The position numbers and the translations under genes were made by a program. Below, piece by piece: positions 1 to 7,647 of a DNA stretch of 11,027 bases. The stretch's first letter is position 1. Every line of letters begins with the position of its first letter. The DNA comes from a bacterium (GTDB lineage Bacteria > Pseudomonadota > Alphaproteobacteria > Caulobacterales > Hyphomonadaceae). The stretch covers positions 1 through 11,027 of the forward strand of contig JAVBYB010000515.1 of the NCBI GenBank assembly GCA_030824255.1, read 5' to 3'. A model generated the notes under the pieces. That model was not told the DNA's origin. It was given only the letters and a program-made list of their open reading frames with translations, and did not search any database.

Positions 1-1178
1 CCACGCAGGACCCGATCCTGCGCGCCCGCTTCACCGGCGCGCCGGAGCACGTGATCAATTACTTCTTCTTCGTGGCCGAAGAGCTGCGCCACATCATGGC
101 CAAGCTCGGCTTCCGCAAGTTCGAGGACATGGTCGGCCGCGTTGATCTGCTCGACATGCGCCCGGCCGTCGATCACTGGAAAGCCAAGGGCGTTGATCTC
201 TCGAAAATCCTCTACCAGCCGCCCGCGAAGGATGGCGTTGCCGTCAAGCTGGCCTCCACACAAGACCATGGTCTTGAAGGGGCGCTGGATCACAAACTGA
301 TCAAGGCCGCCAAATCCGCGCTCGGCAAATCTCCGAAGCCTGTTCAGATCACGGAGACGATCAAGAACGTGAACCGCACGGTCGGCGCCATGCTGTCCGG
401 CGAAGTCGCCCGCAAGTTCGGCCACGCAGGCCTGCCTGAAGACACGATCCAGGTGAACCTCACCGGCACGGCCGGACAGAGCTTCGCCGCCTTCCTCGCG
501 CGCGGCGTCACGCTCAAGCTTACCGGCGATGGCAATGACTATGTCGGCAAGGGCCTCTCCGGCGGCCGCGTCATCGTCAAGCAACCCGACACGGTGAAGC
601 GCGAACCGATCGAGAATATCATCGTCGGCAACACGGTCCTCTACGGCGCCATCGCCGGCGAAGCCTATTTCGAAGGTGTCGCCGGTGAACGCTTCGCCGT
701 CCGCAACTCAGGCGCCGTTGCCGTTGTCGAAGGCTGTGGAGACCACGGCTGCGAATACATGACTGGCGGCGTCGTCGTCGTGCTCGGCGAGACGGGACGC
801 AACTTCGCGGCCGGCATGTCCGGTGGTGCAGCCTATGTCTATGATCCCAGGAAGGGCTTCGTCAGCCGCTGCAACCCCTCCATGGTCAAGCTGGAGACTG
901 TGAAGCCTGCTGGCGGTGGTCCGGAAGCCGACGCCCCGCAACAGCGCTCGCCCTCAGCCGAGAACAACGGCATGGGAGACATGCTGGCCTTCGATGCGGA
1001 GCGCCTGCGTATCCTAATTGAACGCCACCTCCTCCACACCGGCAGCCAGCGCGCACGCGACCTGCTGGATAACTGGGACGAGGCCCTCACCCATTTTGTC
1101 AAAGTCATGCCGACCGACTACGCGCGCGCCCTTCAGGATCTGAAGACAGAGCGCGCTGCGACTGTCGCGGCCGAATAG
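1..1178 (+). CDS. gltB: Glutamate synthase (NADPH) large subunit, C-terminal part (5' end outside window)
   Basis: This is the C-terminal 391 residues of the GOGAT alpha subunit, which uses glutamine-derived ammonia to convert 2-oxoglutarate to glutamate with electrons from GltD. The reading frame is open to the left edge (first full codon at base 3), so the gene starts upstream. The fragment opens with [10 protein letters not shown] and [16 protein letters not shown], the end of the FMN/2-oxoglutarate-binding domain. In the family the 3Fe-4S cysteines lie just before TQDP, so they fall outside the window. From about residue 115 to 290 comes the glycine-rich beta-helix domain, with [10 protein letters not shown] near 155 and repeated GG/GxG turns. 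The C-terminus ([21 protein letters not shown]) is typical. A Pro/Ala/Ser/Gly-rich linker (about bases 903-971) between the beta-helix and the tail seems longer than usual. The gene ends 18 bases before gltD, an operon arrangement. Identity is very secure; only the missing N-terminus limits the call. Confidence 0.96.
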   Translation, partial: TQDPILRARFTGAPEHVINYFFFVAEELRHIMAKLGFRKFEDMVGRVDLLDMRPAVDHWKAKGVDLSKILYQPPAKDGVAVKLASTQDHGLEGALDHKLIKAAKSALGKSPKPVQITETIKNVNRTVGAMLSGEVARKFGHAGLPEDTIQVNLTGTAGQSFAAFLARGVTLKLTGDGNDYVGKGLSGGRVIVKQPDTVKREPIENIIVGNTVLYGAIAGEAYFEGVAGERFAVRNSGAVAVVEGCGDHGCEYMTGGVVVVLGETGRNFAAGMSGGAAYVYDPRKGFVSRCNPSMVKLETVKPAGGGPEADAPQQRSPSAENNGMGDMLAFDAERLRILIERHLLHTGSQRARDLLDNWDEALTHFVKVMPTDYARALQDLKTERAATVAAE

Positions 1179-1183
1179 AGTTC

Positions 1184-1189
1184 GAGGAG
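1184..1189 (+). promoter_or_regulatory. Ribosome binding site of gltD
   Basis: GAGGAG lies 7 bases upstream of the ATG at 1197, within the short gltB-gltD gap. It is a strong Shine-Dalgarno match and supports this start for gltD. Confidence 0.7.
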
Positions 1190-1196
1190 CAGACAC

Positions 1197-2672
1197 ATGG
1201 GCAAACCCACAGGCTTCCTCGAATACGAGAAGCAGGAACGGTCTTACGAAAAGCCGGAGGACCGCAAGAAGACCTACGGCGAGTTCCTCAAGCGAATGGG
1301 CAACGCCGAGCTTCGCACGCAGGCGGCGCGCTGCATGAATTGCGGCATTCCGTTCTGCCAGGGCACAGGATCAGTTGCGCCAGGCACGCCCGGCTGTCCC
1401 GTGAATAACCAGATTCCGGACTTCAACGATCTCGTCTATCGCGATCACTGGAAGCGCGCGCTGGAGAACCTGCACTCCACCAACAACTTCCCCGAGTTCA
1501 CCGGCCGCGTCTGCCCCGCCCCGTGCGAGGCTTCCTGCACTCTCAATATCAACGAGAACCCCGTCTCGATCAAAACCATCGAGTGCGAGATCGTCGATCG
1601 CGGATGGGATGAAGGCTGGATCAAGCCGCAAACCGCTCCGCGCGGCACCGGCAAGCGCGTCGCTGTCATTGGCTCGGGACCCGCAGGCCTTGCCTGCGCA
1701 CAGCAACTCGCCCGCGCCGGCCACTCGCCCACCGTCTTCGAAAAGTCCGATCGCATCGGCGGCCTGCTCCGCTATGGCATCCCGGACTTCAAGATGGAGA
1801 AGCAAACAATCGACAAACGCGTCCGTCAGATGGAAGGTGAAGGCGTCATCTTCCGCACGCGCCTGCATGTCGGCGTTGATGTGTCGGTCCAGCGCCTGCT
1901 CGACGATTATCAGGTTATCGTGCTTGCTGGCGGCGCCGAGAAGCCGCGCGATCTGCCGATCCCCGGTCGCGAACTCGATGGCGTCCACTACGCAATGGAT
2001 TTCCTCACGCAGCAGAACAAGCGCGTCGCAGGCGATGATGAGAAGACCGCAGCCCCCGGCGGCACGATCCGCGCCGAAGGCAAGCACGTCATCGTCATTG
2101 GCGGCGGCGACACGGGCTCGGACTGCATCGGCACGTCCAACCGCCATGGCGCAGCGTCCGTTACCCAGCTTGAAATCATGCCGAAACCGCCGTCGGCGGA
2201 AAACAAGGCGATGACCTGGCCGGATTGGCCGCTGAAGCTGCGTACCTCCTCGTCCCACGAGGAAGGCTGCGACCGCGACTGGTCCGTGGTCACCAAGCGC
2301 GCCATCGGCGAAGGCGGCAAGATCAAAGCCCTCGTCTGCGCGCGCGTCGAATGGGTGCGCGGCCCCAACGGCATGGAGATGAAAGAGGTCGAAGGTTCCG
2401 AGTTCGAACTGAAGGCCGATCTCGTCCTGCTCGCGATGGGCTTTACCGGCCCCATCATCCCCGGCCTCGTTGACCAGACAAAAGCCACGCTCGATCCGCG
2501 CGGCAACGTTGCAGCGACGACCAACGACTACAAGACGAGCTCTGACCGTGTCTTCACCTGTGGCGACATGCGTCGCGGTCAGTCCCTTGTTGTCTGGGCC
2601 ATCCGCGAAGGCCGCCAGTGCGCACGCTCGGTCGATGAATACCTGATGGGCGCAAGCAACCTGCCGCGCTAG
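1197..2672 (+). CDS. gltD: Glutamate synthase (NADPH) small subunit
   Basis: This 491-residue protein is the GOGAT beta subunit, which oxidises NADPH on FAD and passes electrons through iron-sulfur clusters to GltB. The N-terminal cluster domain shows cysteines at 46, 49, 54 and 67 ([25 protein letters not shown]) and at 106, 110 and 114 ([12 protein letters not shown]). The FAD-binding Rossmann motif GSGPAG is at 159-164 ([18 protein letters not shown]). The NADPH-binding motif GGGDTGSDC is at 302-310. A second FAD contact, [19 protein letters not shown], lies near the C-terminus. Length matches the family (about 470-490 residues). The segment between the third and fourth cysteines ([12 protein letters not shown]) is slightly longer than in the enterobacterial protein. 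The ATG at 1197 has a good ribosome binding site. The gene is translated with gltB and followed by a structured 200-bp gap before a GltD-like paralogue. Confidence 0.97.
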   Translation: MGKPTGFLEYEKQERSYEKPEDRKKTYGEFLKRMGNAELRTQAARCMNCGIPFCQGTGSVAPGTPGCPVNNQIPDFNDLVYRDHWKRALENLHSTNNFPEFTGRVCPAPCEASCTLNINENPVSIKTIECEIVDRGWDEGWIKPQTAPRGTGKRVAVIGSGPAGLACAQQLARAGHSPTVFEKSDRIGGLLRYGIPDFKMEKQTIDKRVRQMEGEGVIFRTRLHVGVDVSVQRLLDDYQVIVLAGGAEKPRDLPIPGRELDGVHYAMDFLTQQNKRVAGDDEKTAAPGGTIRAEGKHVIVIGGGDTGSDCIGTSNRHGAASVTQLEIMPKPPSAENKAMTWPDWPLKLRTSSSHEEGCDRDWSVVTKRAIGEGGKIKALVCARVEWVRGPNGMEMKEVEGSEFELKADLVLLAMGFTGPIIPGLVDQTKATLDPRGNVAATTNDYKTSSDRVFTCGDMRRGQSLVVWAIREGRQCARSVDEYLMGASNLPR

Positions 2673-2691
2673 CGACGCACACAGCCAGTAG

Positions 2692-2711
2692 ACGCCAGCT
2701 TTTGCGGGAGT
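2692..2711. repeat. REP-like imperfect palindrome after gltD
   Basis: An imperfect inverted repeat with CCAGC (2695-2699) facing GCGGG (2704-2708) across a TTTT loop, with one A-G mismatch, extended by AC/GT at the outer ends past another mismatch. Read on the minus strand it translates as TPAKAGV. That kind of peptide is typically produced by spurious translation of repetitive extragenic palindromes in proteobacteria. It sits 20 bases after the gltD stop, a usual place for such elements. Only one copy is visible here, so repeat status is inferred. Confidence 0.4.
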
Positions 2712-2750
2712 AAGGTCCACGCACGAAGCGGACTCCCCTTCGCTTCGCGT
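2706..2750 (+). other. Possible RNA pseudoknot or pair of mutually exclusive hairpins
   Basis: GGGA (2706-2709) plus GTCC (2715-2718) can pair with GGAC (2730-2733) plus TCCC (2734-2737). The 11-base loop between them (2719-2729) is complementary to bases just 3' of the stem: CGAAGCG (2724-2730) pairs exactly with CGCTTCG (2741-2747), and ACG (2719-2721) with CGT (2748-2750). The two pairings share one base (2730), so they could form an H-type pseudoknot or two alternative structures. No U-tract follows, so this is not a classical intrinsic terminator. No known riboswitch family was recognised. Its role is unknown. Confidence 0.4.
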
Positions 2751-2759
2751 AGAGGCCGA

Positions 2760-2819
2760 CCCGGACTTGTTCGCTCTTGCGGCAATGGGTTACTGCCGGT
2801 GCGAACATGACCTTCCGGG
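2760..2819 (+). other. Three-tier stem-loop in the leader of the oxidoreductase operon
   Basis: Three nested complementary segments are present: CCCGG (2760-2764) with CCGGG (2815-2819), GTTCGC (2769-2774) with GCGAAC (2801-2806), and CGGCA (2780-2784) with TGCCG (2794-2798). They are separated by small internal loops and closed by a 9-base loop. The element lies 54 bases before the GTG start of the next gene. It could be a leader structure, an RNA processing or stability element, or part of a repeat. There is no T-run after it. Confidence 0.45.
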
Positions 2820-2860
2820 CGAGCTGAGCCGCGGACCGTGTATGCGGCCGCGCCCATCGC

Positions 2861-2865
2861 AGGGG
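2861..2865 (+). promoter_or_regulatory. Ribosome binding site deciding a GTG start
   Basis: AGGGG lies 7 bases before the GTG at 2873. An in-frame TGA at 2825-2827 rules out any start further upstream than that stop, and no other start codon lies between it and 2873. Confidence 0.6.
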
Positions 2866-2872
2866 TCAAGGC

Positions 2873-4657
2873 GTGCAGGACACGGACATTTCCCGTCCCG
2901 ACTACTTCCACAAGGTTGTCGATTGCCAGTGGGCGTGTCCCGCCCACACACCAGTGCCAGAATACATCCGCCTGATCGCTGACCGGCGCTACACCGAAGC
3001 CTACATGGTCAACTGGAAGTCGAACGTCTTCCCGGGAATCCTCGGGCGCACGTGCGACCGTCCCTGCGAGCCTGCTTGCCGGCGCGGACGAGTCGAAGAG
3101 GAGCCGGTGGCGATCTGCCGCCTGAAAAGGGTCGCGGCCGACAACAAGTCAGACTTCGCGTCCCTCCTGCCCAAGGTCGCCCCGAAGAACGGCAAGAAGA
3201 TTGCCTGCATCGGCGCTGGGCCAGCCTCCCTCACGGTCGCACGAGACCTCGCCCCGCTGGGCTATGAAGTCCACGTCTACGACGGAGACAAGAAGGCTGG
3301 CGGCATGATCCGCAGCCAGATCCCGCGCTTCCGCCTGCCTGAAGAAGTGATCGACGAGGAGGTCGGCTACGTCACGGCACTCGGCCCGGTGATGCATCTC
3401 TCCCAGCGCATCGACAGCATGAAGGCGCTGCTCGCCGAAGGCTACGACGCTATCTTCGTCGGCACTGGCGCTCCGCGCGGACGGGACCTTGATCTGCCGG
3501 GCCGCAGGGAAGCCGCCGCCAACATTCACATCGGCATCGACTGGCTCTCCAACGTCTCGTTCGAACACACCAACAAGATCGGCAAACGCGTCATCGTGCT
3601 GGGCGGTGGCAACACCGCGATGGATTGCTGCCGCACCGCGCGTCGCCTCGGCGGCGAAGATGTGAAAGTCATCGTCCGCTCAGGCTTCGAGGAAATGAAG
3701 GCGTCCCCTTGGGAGAAGGAAGACGCAATCGGCGAAGACATCCCGATCCTCAACTACCTCGTGCCAAAGGCCTTCATCCACGAGGGCGGCAAGCTCACCG
3801 GCATGACATTCGAGAAGGTCCGCCCGGAGAAGGACGAGAAAGGCCGCCGCAACCTCGTCCTCACCGGCGAGCCCGACCAGCATTTCGCCTGCGACGATGT
3901 TCTCGTCGCCGTCGGACAGGAAAACGCCTTCCCCTGGATCGAGCGCGATATCGGCATGGAGTTCGACACGTGGGCCATGCCTGTCGTCGGCCAGGAGACG
4001 ATGCAGTCCACCATCCCCAACGTGTTCTTCGGCGGTGATGCCGCCTTCGGCCCCAAGAACATCATCTGGGCCGTCGCCCACGGCCACGCCGCCGCCGTTT
4101 CGATCGACATGTTCCTGAACGGACAGAATATCACAGTCCGGCCCGCTCCGGGCGTCACCGTCATATCCCAGAAGATGGGCATCCATGAATGGAGCTATGA
4201 CAACGACGTCGCCAACGATGCTCGCTACAAGGTCCCGCATCGCGAGAAAGCCATCGCCCTGAAAGACGTGAAAGCGGAGGTCGAACTCGGCTTCGACCAG
4301 AGCCTCGGCTTCAAGGAGGCGCAACGCTGCCTCAACTGCGATGTGCAGACCGTGTTCTCGCCCAAGGTCTGCATCGAATGCGACGCCTGCGTCGACATCT
4401 GCCCGATGGACTGCATCACCTTCACGGAGAACGCGCCGGAGGAAGAACTCCGAACCCGGCTCACGGCTCCCGCATTCAACCTTGCGCAGGACCTCTACGT
4501 CGCCAACAGCCTGCCCACCGGCCGTGTCATGGTGAAGGATGAAGACGTCTGCCTGCATTGCGGCCTATGCGCCGAGCGCTGCCCCACCGGCGCGTGGGAC
4601 ATGCAGAAATACCTGATCGACATCACGCAAGCGGGGCCAAAATGCCGGACACGCTAG
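2873..4657 (+). CDS. GltD-like FAD/NAD(P)H oxidoreductase with C-terminal 2[4Fe-4S] ferredoxin domain; electron-transfer subunit of 2-oxoacid oxidoreductase
   Basis: A 594-residue flavoprotein starting at GTG. Its first half resembles GltD. Cluster-binding cysteines are at 18, 22, 61, 65, 69 and 82 (CQWACP, GRTCDRPCEPAC, AICRLKR). The FAD motif GAGPAS is at 114-119, with Ser where the last Gly is more usual. The NAD(P)H motif GGGNTAMD is at 244-251, and a second FAD contact, FFGGDAAFGPKNIIWAV, starts near 386. The C-terminus adds a bacterial-type ferredoxin domain: CIECDACVDICPMDC (cysteines 500, 503, 506, 510, 514) and CLHCGLCAERCP (560, 563, 566, 570). A further CLNC pair is at 486/489. Cofactor assignments follow from the family. 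The gene overlaps korA by 16 bases, so it is probably the subunit linking KorAB to NAD(P)H, like the flavin/iron-sulfur subunit known in NADP-dependent 2-oxoglutarate oxidoreductase of Azoarcus evansii (from memory, often called KorC). An independent NADPH:ferredoxin oxidoreductase is the main alternative. Confidence 0.9.
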   Translation: MQDTDISRPDYFHKVVDCQWACPAHTPVPEYIRLIADRRYTEAYMVNWKSNVFPGILGRTCDRPCEPACRRGRVEEEPVAICRLKRVAADNKSDFASLLPKVAPKNGKKIACIGAGPASLTVARDLAPLGYEVHVYDGDKKAGGMIRSQIPRFRLPEEVIDEEVGYVTALGPVMHLSQRIDSMKALLAEGYDAIFVGTGAPRGRDLDLPGRREAAANIHIGIDWLSNVSFEHTNKIGKRVIVLGGGNTAMDCCRTARRLGGEDVKVIVRSGFEEMKASPWEKEDAIGEDIPILNYLVPKAFIHEGGKLTGMTFEKVRPEKDEKGRRNLVLTGEPDQHFACDDVLVAVGQENAFPWIERDIGMEFDTWAMPVVGQETMQSTIPNVFFGGDAAFGPKNIIWAVAHGHAAAVSIDMFLNGQNITVRPAPGVTVISQKMGIHEWSYDNDVANDARYKVPHREKAIALKDVKAEVELGFDQSLGFKEAQRCLNCDVQTVFSPKVCIECDACVDICPMDCITFTENAPEEELRTRLTAPAFNLAQDLYVANSLPTGRVMVKDEDVCLHCGLCAERCPTGAWDMQKYLIDITQAGPKCRTR

Positions 4658-6516
4658 CAGAGATCAGCGGCCCAAAGCCTGCCCCGATCGCCGCCGTCAA
4701 CGACTTCGTCGTGAAATTCGCCAATGTGAATGGCTCGGGCTCGGCGTCCGCCAACGGCCTCTTCGCCAAGGCGATCATCCGCATGGGTGTGCCTGTCGCC
4801 GCCCGCAACATTTTTCCCTCCAACATCCAGGGCCTGCCCACCTGGTATGAAGTCCGCGTCTCCGGCGCAGGCCACCTCGGCCGTCGCGGCGGCGTCGATC
4901 TCGCCGTGCCGCTGAACCCGCAGACATGGGACGATGACGTCAAGGAGATCAGCTCCGGCGGCTATCTCTTCTACGACTCGACCAAGCCGCTCACCGCCTC
5001 GAAATTCCGGGACGACATCCACATCATCGGCGTGCCGCTGACGGCCATCTGCAACGACGCCTACAAGATCCCGCGCGAGCGCCAGCTGTTCAAGAACATC
5101 TGCTATGTCGGCGCGCTGTCCTGGCTGATCAACATCGACCCCGCCGTGATCGAACAGCTGTTGAACGAGGAGTTCGACTCCAAGCCGAAACTGATCCCCG
5201 CAAACCTCAACGCCTTCAATCTCGGGCGCGACTGGGCGAAGAACCACCTCACGCCCATCGGCCTGCAGCTTCAGAAGTCCGACGCGGTGGGCAACCGCAT
5301 CTTCGTGGAAGGCAACGCCGCCGCCGCTCTTGGCGCGGTCTATGGCGGCGCCACCGTTTGCGCCTGGTATCCGATCACGCCGTCCACATCGCTCGCGGAA
5401 GCTTTCACCGGCTATTGCGAAGATTTCCGCACCAACGCAGACGGCTCCACCAACTACGCCATCGTGCAGTGCGAGGACGAGATTGCCTCCATCGGCGTCG
5501 TCGTGGGCGCGGGCTGGAACGGCGCACGCGCCTTCACCTGCACATCTGGTCCCGGCATCTCGCTGATGAATGAGTTCATAGGTCTCTCCTACTTCGCCGA
5601 AATCCCCGCCGTGATCTTCGACGTGCAGCGCGGCGGCCCCTCCACTGGCATGCCCACGCGCACCCAGCAGTCAGACCTGCTCCTCGCCGCCTACGCCAGC
5701 CACGGCGACACCAAGCACCCCCTCCTGCTGCCTGCCGATCCTGGCGAGTGCTTCACCATGGGCGCGCAGGCCTTCGATCTATCCGATCGCCTGCAGACCA
5801 CCGTCTTCGTGATGCTCGATCTCGACATCGGGATGCAGGAATGGCTGGTCGGGCCCTTCCAGTGGGACGGCGCCAAACAGATCGACCGCGGCAAGGTGAT
5901 GACCGCGGACATGCTTGAAGCCGGCGCTTTCTTCGGCCGCTATACGGACGTCGACGGCGACGGCATTCCTTTCCGCACCTATCCCGGCACACACCCGGAC
6001 AAGGGCGCCTATTTCACGCGGGGCACATCGCGAAACCGCATGGCCGGTTATTCCGAAAAGGGCCTCGACTATCAGGACAACATGGAACGCCTGCTCAAGA
6101 AGTTCCACACGGCGGCCGCCCTGGTCCCCGGCCCCATCATTCGACCGGCCTCAGTGAAAACCCGCATCGGCGCCATCTATTTCGGCTCCACTACCCCCGC
6201 CATGCACGAGGCGCTGGAGGCGCTCGAAGCCGCCGGGCACCACATAGACGCCATGCGCGTTCGCGCCTTCCCATTCAGTCAGGACGTCTACGACTTCATT
6301 CATGCCCACGATGAAATCTGCGTTGTCGAGCAGAACCGCGACGCCCAGCTGCGCTCGCTCCTGATGATCGAAGGCGGCATCGACGCGAGCCATCTCGCGT
6401 CGATCCTGCATTATGACGGCACGCCCATCACCGCCCGCTTCCTCTTCGACGCCATCGGCAAGCGTCTCGAGGCCCGCAAGGGCACACGCCAGGTTACTGG
6501 CAAGGCAGACAAGTAA
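4642..6516 (+). CDS. korA: 2-oxoacid:ferredoxin oxidoreductase, fused gamma-alpha subunit (KorA type)
   Basis: A 624-residue subunit of a thiamine-diphosphate, CoA-dependent 2-oxoacid oxidoreductase. Residues about 20-210 form the gamma domain (FVVKFANVNGSGSASANGLF, YEVRVSGAGHLGRRGG). Residues about 215-410 form the alpha pyrimidine-binding domain, with YPITPSTSLAEAF from 243, TSGPGISLMNE from 301 and DVQRGGPSTGMPT from 327. A further alpha-type domain spans about 505-605. The frame is open from an earlier ATG at 4558, but those 28 extra codons lie inside the ferredoxin coding region of the preceding gene and give Arg/His-rich, unconserved sequence, so the ATG at 4642 is preferred. Length is similar to fused KorA proteins such as the mycobacterial one. 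Its stop overlaps the korB start by one base (TAATG). The substrate is probably 2-oxoglutarate, given the gene order and neighbouring GOGAT. Another 2-oxoacid is possible because the gamma-domain glycine motif is divergent. Confidence 0.88.
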   Translation: MPDTLAEISGPKPAPIAAVNDFVVKFANVNGSGSASANGLFAKAIIRMGVPVAARNIFPSNIQGLPTWYEVRVSGAGHLGRRGGVDLAVPLNPQTWDDDVKEISSGGYLFYDSTKPLTASKFRDDIHIIGVPLTAICNDAYKIPRERQLFKNICYVGALSWLINIDPAVIEQLLNEEFDSKPKLIPANLNAFNLGRDWAKNHLTPIGLQLQKSDAVGNRIFVEGNAAAALGAVYGGATVCAWYPITPSTSLAEAFTGYCEDFRTNADGSTNYAIVQCEDEIASIGVVVGAGWNGARAFTCTSGPGISLMNEFIGLSYFAEIPAVIFDVQRGGPSTGMPTRTQQSDLLLAAYASHGDTKHPLLLPADPGECFTMGAQAFDLSDRLQTTVFVMLDLDIGMQEWLVGPFQWDGAKQIDRGKVMTADMLEAGAFFGRYTDVDGDGIPFRTYPGTHPDKGAYFTRGTSRNRMAGYSEKGLDYQDNMERLLKKFHTAAALVPGPIIRPASVKTRIGAIYFGSTTPAMHEALEALEAAGHHIDAMRVRAFPFSQDVYDFIHAHDEICVVEQNRDAQLRSLLMIEGGIDASHLASILHYDGTPITARFLFDAIGKRLEARKGTRQVTGKADK

Positions 6517-7571
6517 TGACCTACATCCTCAAGCCAAAACTGCATCACCCGAGCCTGCCGAAGAACGATCTCGGCTTCACGCGCCGCGACTATGAAGGCC
6601 GCGTCTCCACGCTCTGCGCTGGCTGCGGCCACGACTCGATCAGCGCCGCCATCATCCAGTCCGCGTGGGAGCTTGGCATCGCGCCGCATCGCCTCGCCAA
6701 GATGTCCGGCATCGGCTGCTCGTCGAAAACGCCGGACTATTTCCTCGGGCAAAGCCACGGTTTCAACAGCGTCCATGGCCGCATGCCAAGCGTGCTCACG
6801 GGCGCCAACCTCGCCAACCGCGATCTCATCTATCTCGGCGTCTCCGGCGATGGCGACAGCGCCTCCATCGGCCTCGGCCAGTTCGCGCACTCCATTCGCC
6901 GCGGCGTGAACATGAGCTACATCGTCGAGAACAATGGCGTGTACGGCCTCACCAAGGGCCAGTTCTCCGCCACATCCGACAAGGGCTCCAAGTCCAAGAA
7001 GGGTGTCGAGAACACGGAATCCGGCATTGACCTTGTCGCTCTCGCTCTGCAGCTAGGCGCAACCTATGTCGGCCGCTCCTTCTCCGGCGACAAGGACCAG
7101 CTCGTCCCCCTCATCAAGGGCGCGCTCAGCCATCATGGCCCCGCCTTCCTCGATGTCATCAGCCCCTGCATCGCCTTCAACAACCACGCCGGCTCCACCA
7201 AGAGCTTCGATTATGTCCGCGAACACAACGAAGCCGTGAACCGCCTCGATGTCATCATCGGCCGCACGCCGATCACCACGGCTTACGCCCCCGGCGAAGT
7301 CCGCGAAGTCACGCAACACGACGGCTCCACCCTAACCCTCCGCAAACTTCACGACGACTACGACCCCACAAACAAGATTGCCGCTGCCAACTACCTGCAG
7401 GAACGCCACGCCGAAGGCGAGATCGTCACCGGTCTCCTCTATGTCGACCCCGAAGCCACGGACCTCCACGACCGCCTCGGCACAACGGCCAAGCCCCTCA
7501 ACCAGCTGACGACCGCAGACCTGACGCCGGGCGCAGCGGCGCTGGCGAAGATCAATGCGAGCCTGCGATAA
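6516..7571 (+). CDS. korB: 2-oxoacid:ferredoxin oxidoreductase, beta subunit (KorB type)
   Basis: A 351-residue subunit that binds thiamine diphosphate and one 4Fe-4S cluster and forms the active site with KorA. The expected cluster cysteines are visible at 34 and 37 (LCAGCGHDSI), 68 (SGIGCSS) and 218 (ISPCIAFNN). The HGRMPSVLTGANLANRDL segment from residue 87 is typical of the family. The diphosphate/Mg-binding motif begins GDGDSASIG at 111 and ends with ENN at 138-140, followed by YGLTKGQFSAT. The start ATG shares its first base with the korA stop codon (TAATG), a sign of translational coupling; an AAGG 10 bases upstream could serve the ribosome. In the GDG motif region, GQFAHSIRRG replaces the more common GGNHFIHALRRN-like string, so this is not a standard archaeal-type KorB. 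Family assignment is firm; 2-oxoglutarate specificity is inferred. Confidence 0.92.
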   Translation: MTYILKPKLHHPSLPKNDLGFTRRDYEGRVSTLCAGCGHDSISAAIIQSAWELGIAPHRLAKMSGIGCSSKTPDYFLGQSHGFNSVHGRMPSVLTGANLANRDLIYLGVSGDGDSASIGLGQFAHSIRRGVNMSYIVENNGVYGLTKGQFSATSDKGSKSKKGVENTESGIDLVALALQLGATYVGRSFSGDKDQLVPLIKGALSHHGPAFLDVISPCIAFNNHAGSTKSFDYVREHNEAVNRLDVIIGRTPITTAYAPGEVREVTQHDGSTLTLRKLHDDYDPTNKIAAANYLQERHAEGEIVTGLLYVDPEATDLHDRLGTTAKPLNQLTTADLTPGAAALAKINASLR

Positions 7572-7647
7572 GCCTGTCGCTACGGGAAATTGACGCCACA
7601 CCTGGTAAGGGCCAGCCTCGTACGCAGGCAGAAGTCAGGCGAACAAC

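Noticed and set aside
1609..2214. Plus-strand 201-codon frame within gltD
   Set aside because: Ser/Ala/Arg-rich out-of-frame translation of gltD, with no ribosome binding site or motif.
1371..2720. Long minus-strand open frame (449 codons) opposite gltD
   Set aside because: Gives low-complexity Ala/Asp/Arg-rich protein with no family motif; gltD on the other strand is unmistakable. It is a by-product of GC-rich codon use.
2769..2806. GTTCGC...GCGAAC hairpin considered as an integron attC site
   Set aside because: In attC sites the AAC-ending core comes first and the GTT-starting core last. Here the order is reversed, and no cassette or integrase is present.
2673..2872. Gap considered as a tRNA, 4.5S RNA or known riboswitch
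   Set aside because: No tRNA T-loop/acceptor pattern, no SRP GGAAGG-type tetraloop and no TPP, cobalamin or glycine core motifs. Kept only as an unclassified structured region.
2767..2982. Small plus-strand frame in the gltD-flavoprotein gap
   Set aside because: Runs into the start of the flavoprotein gene in another frame, has no ribosome binding site and covers the stem-loop; not a credible gene.
3680..4558. Minus-strand open frame (292 codons) opposite the flavoprotein gene
   Set aside because: Asp/Val/Ala/His-rich shadow of a strongly coding plus-strand gene with conserved cysteine motifs.
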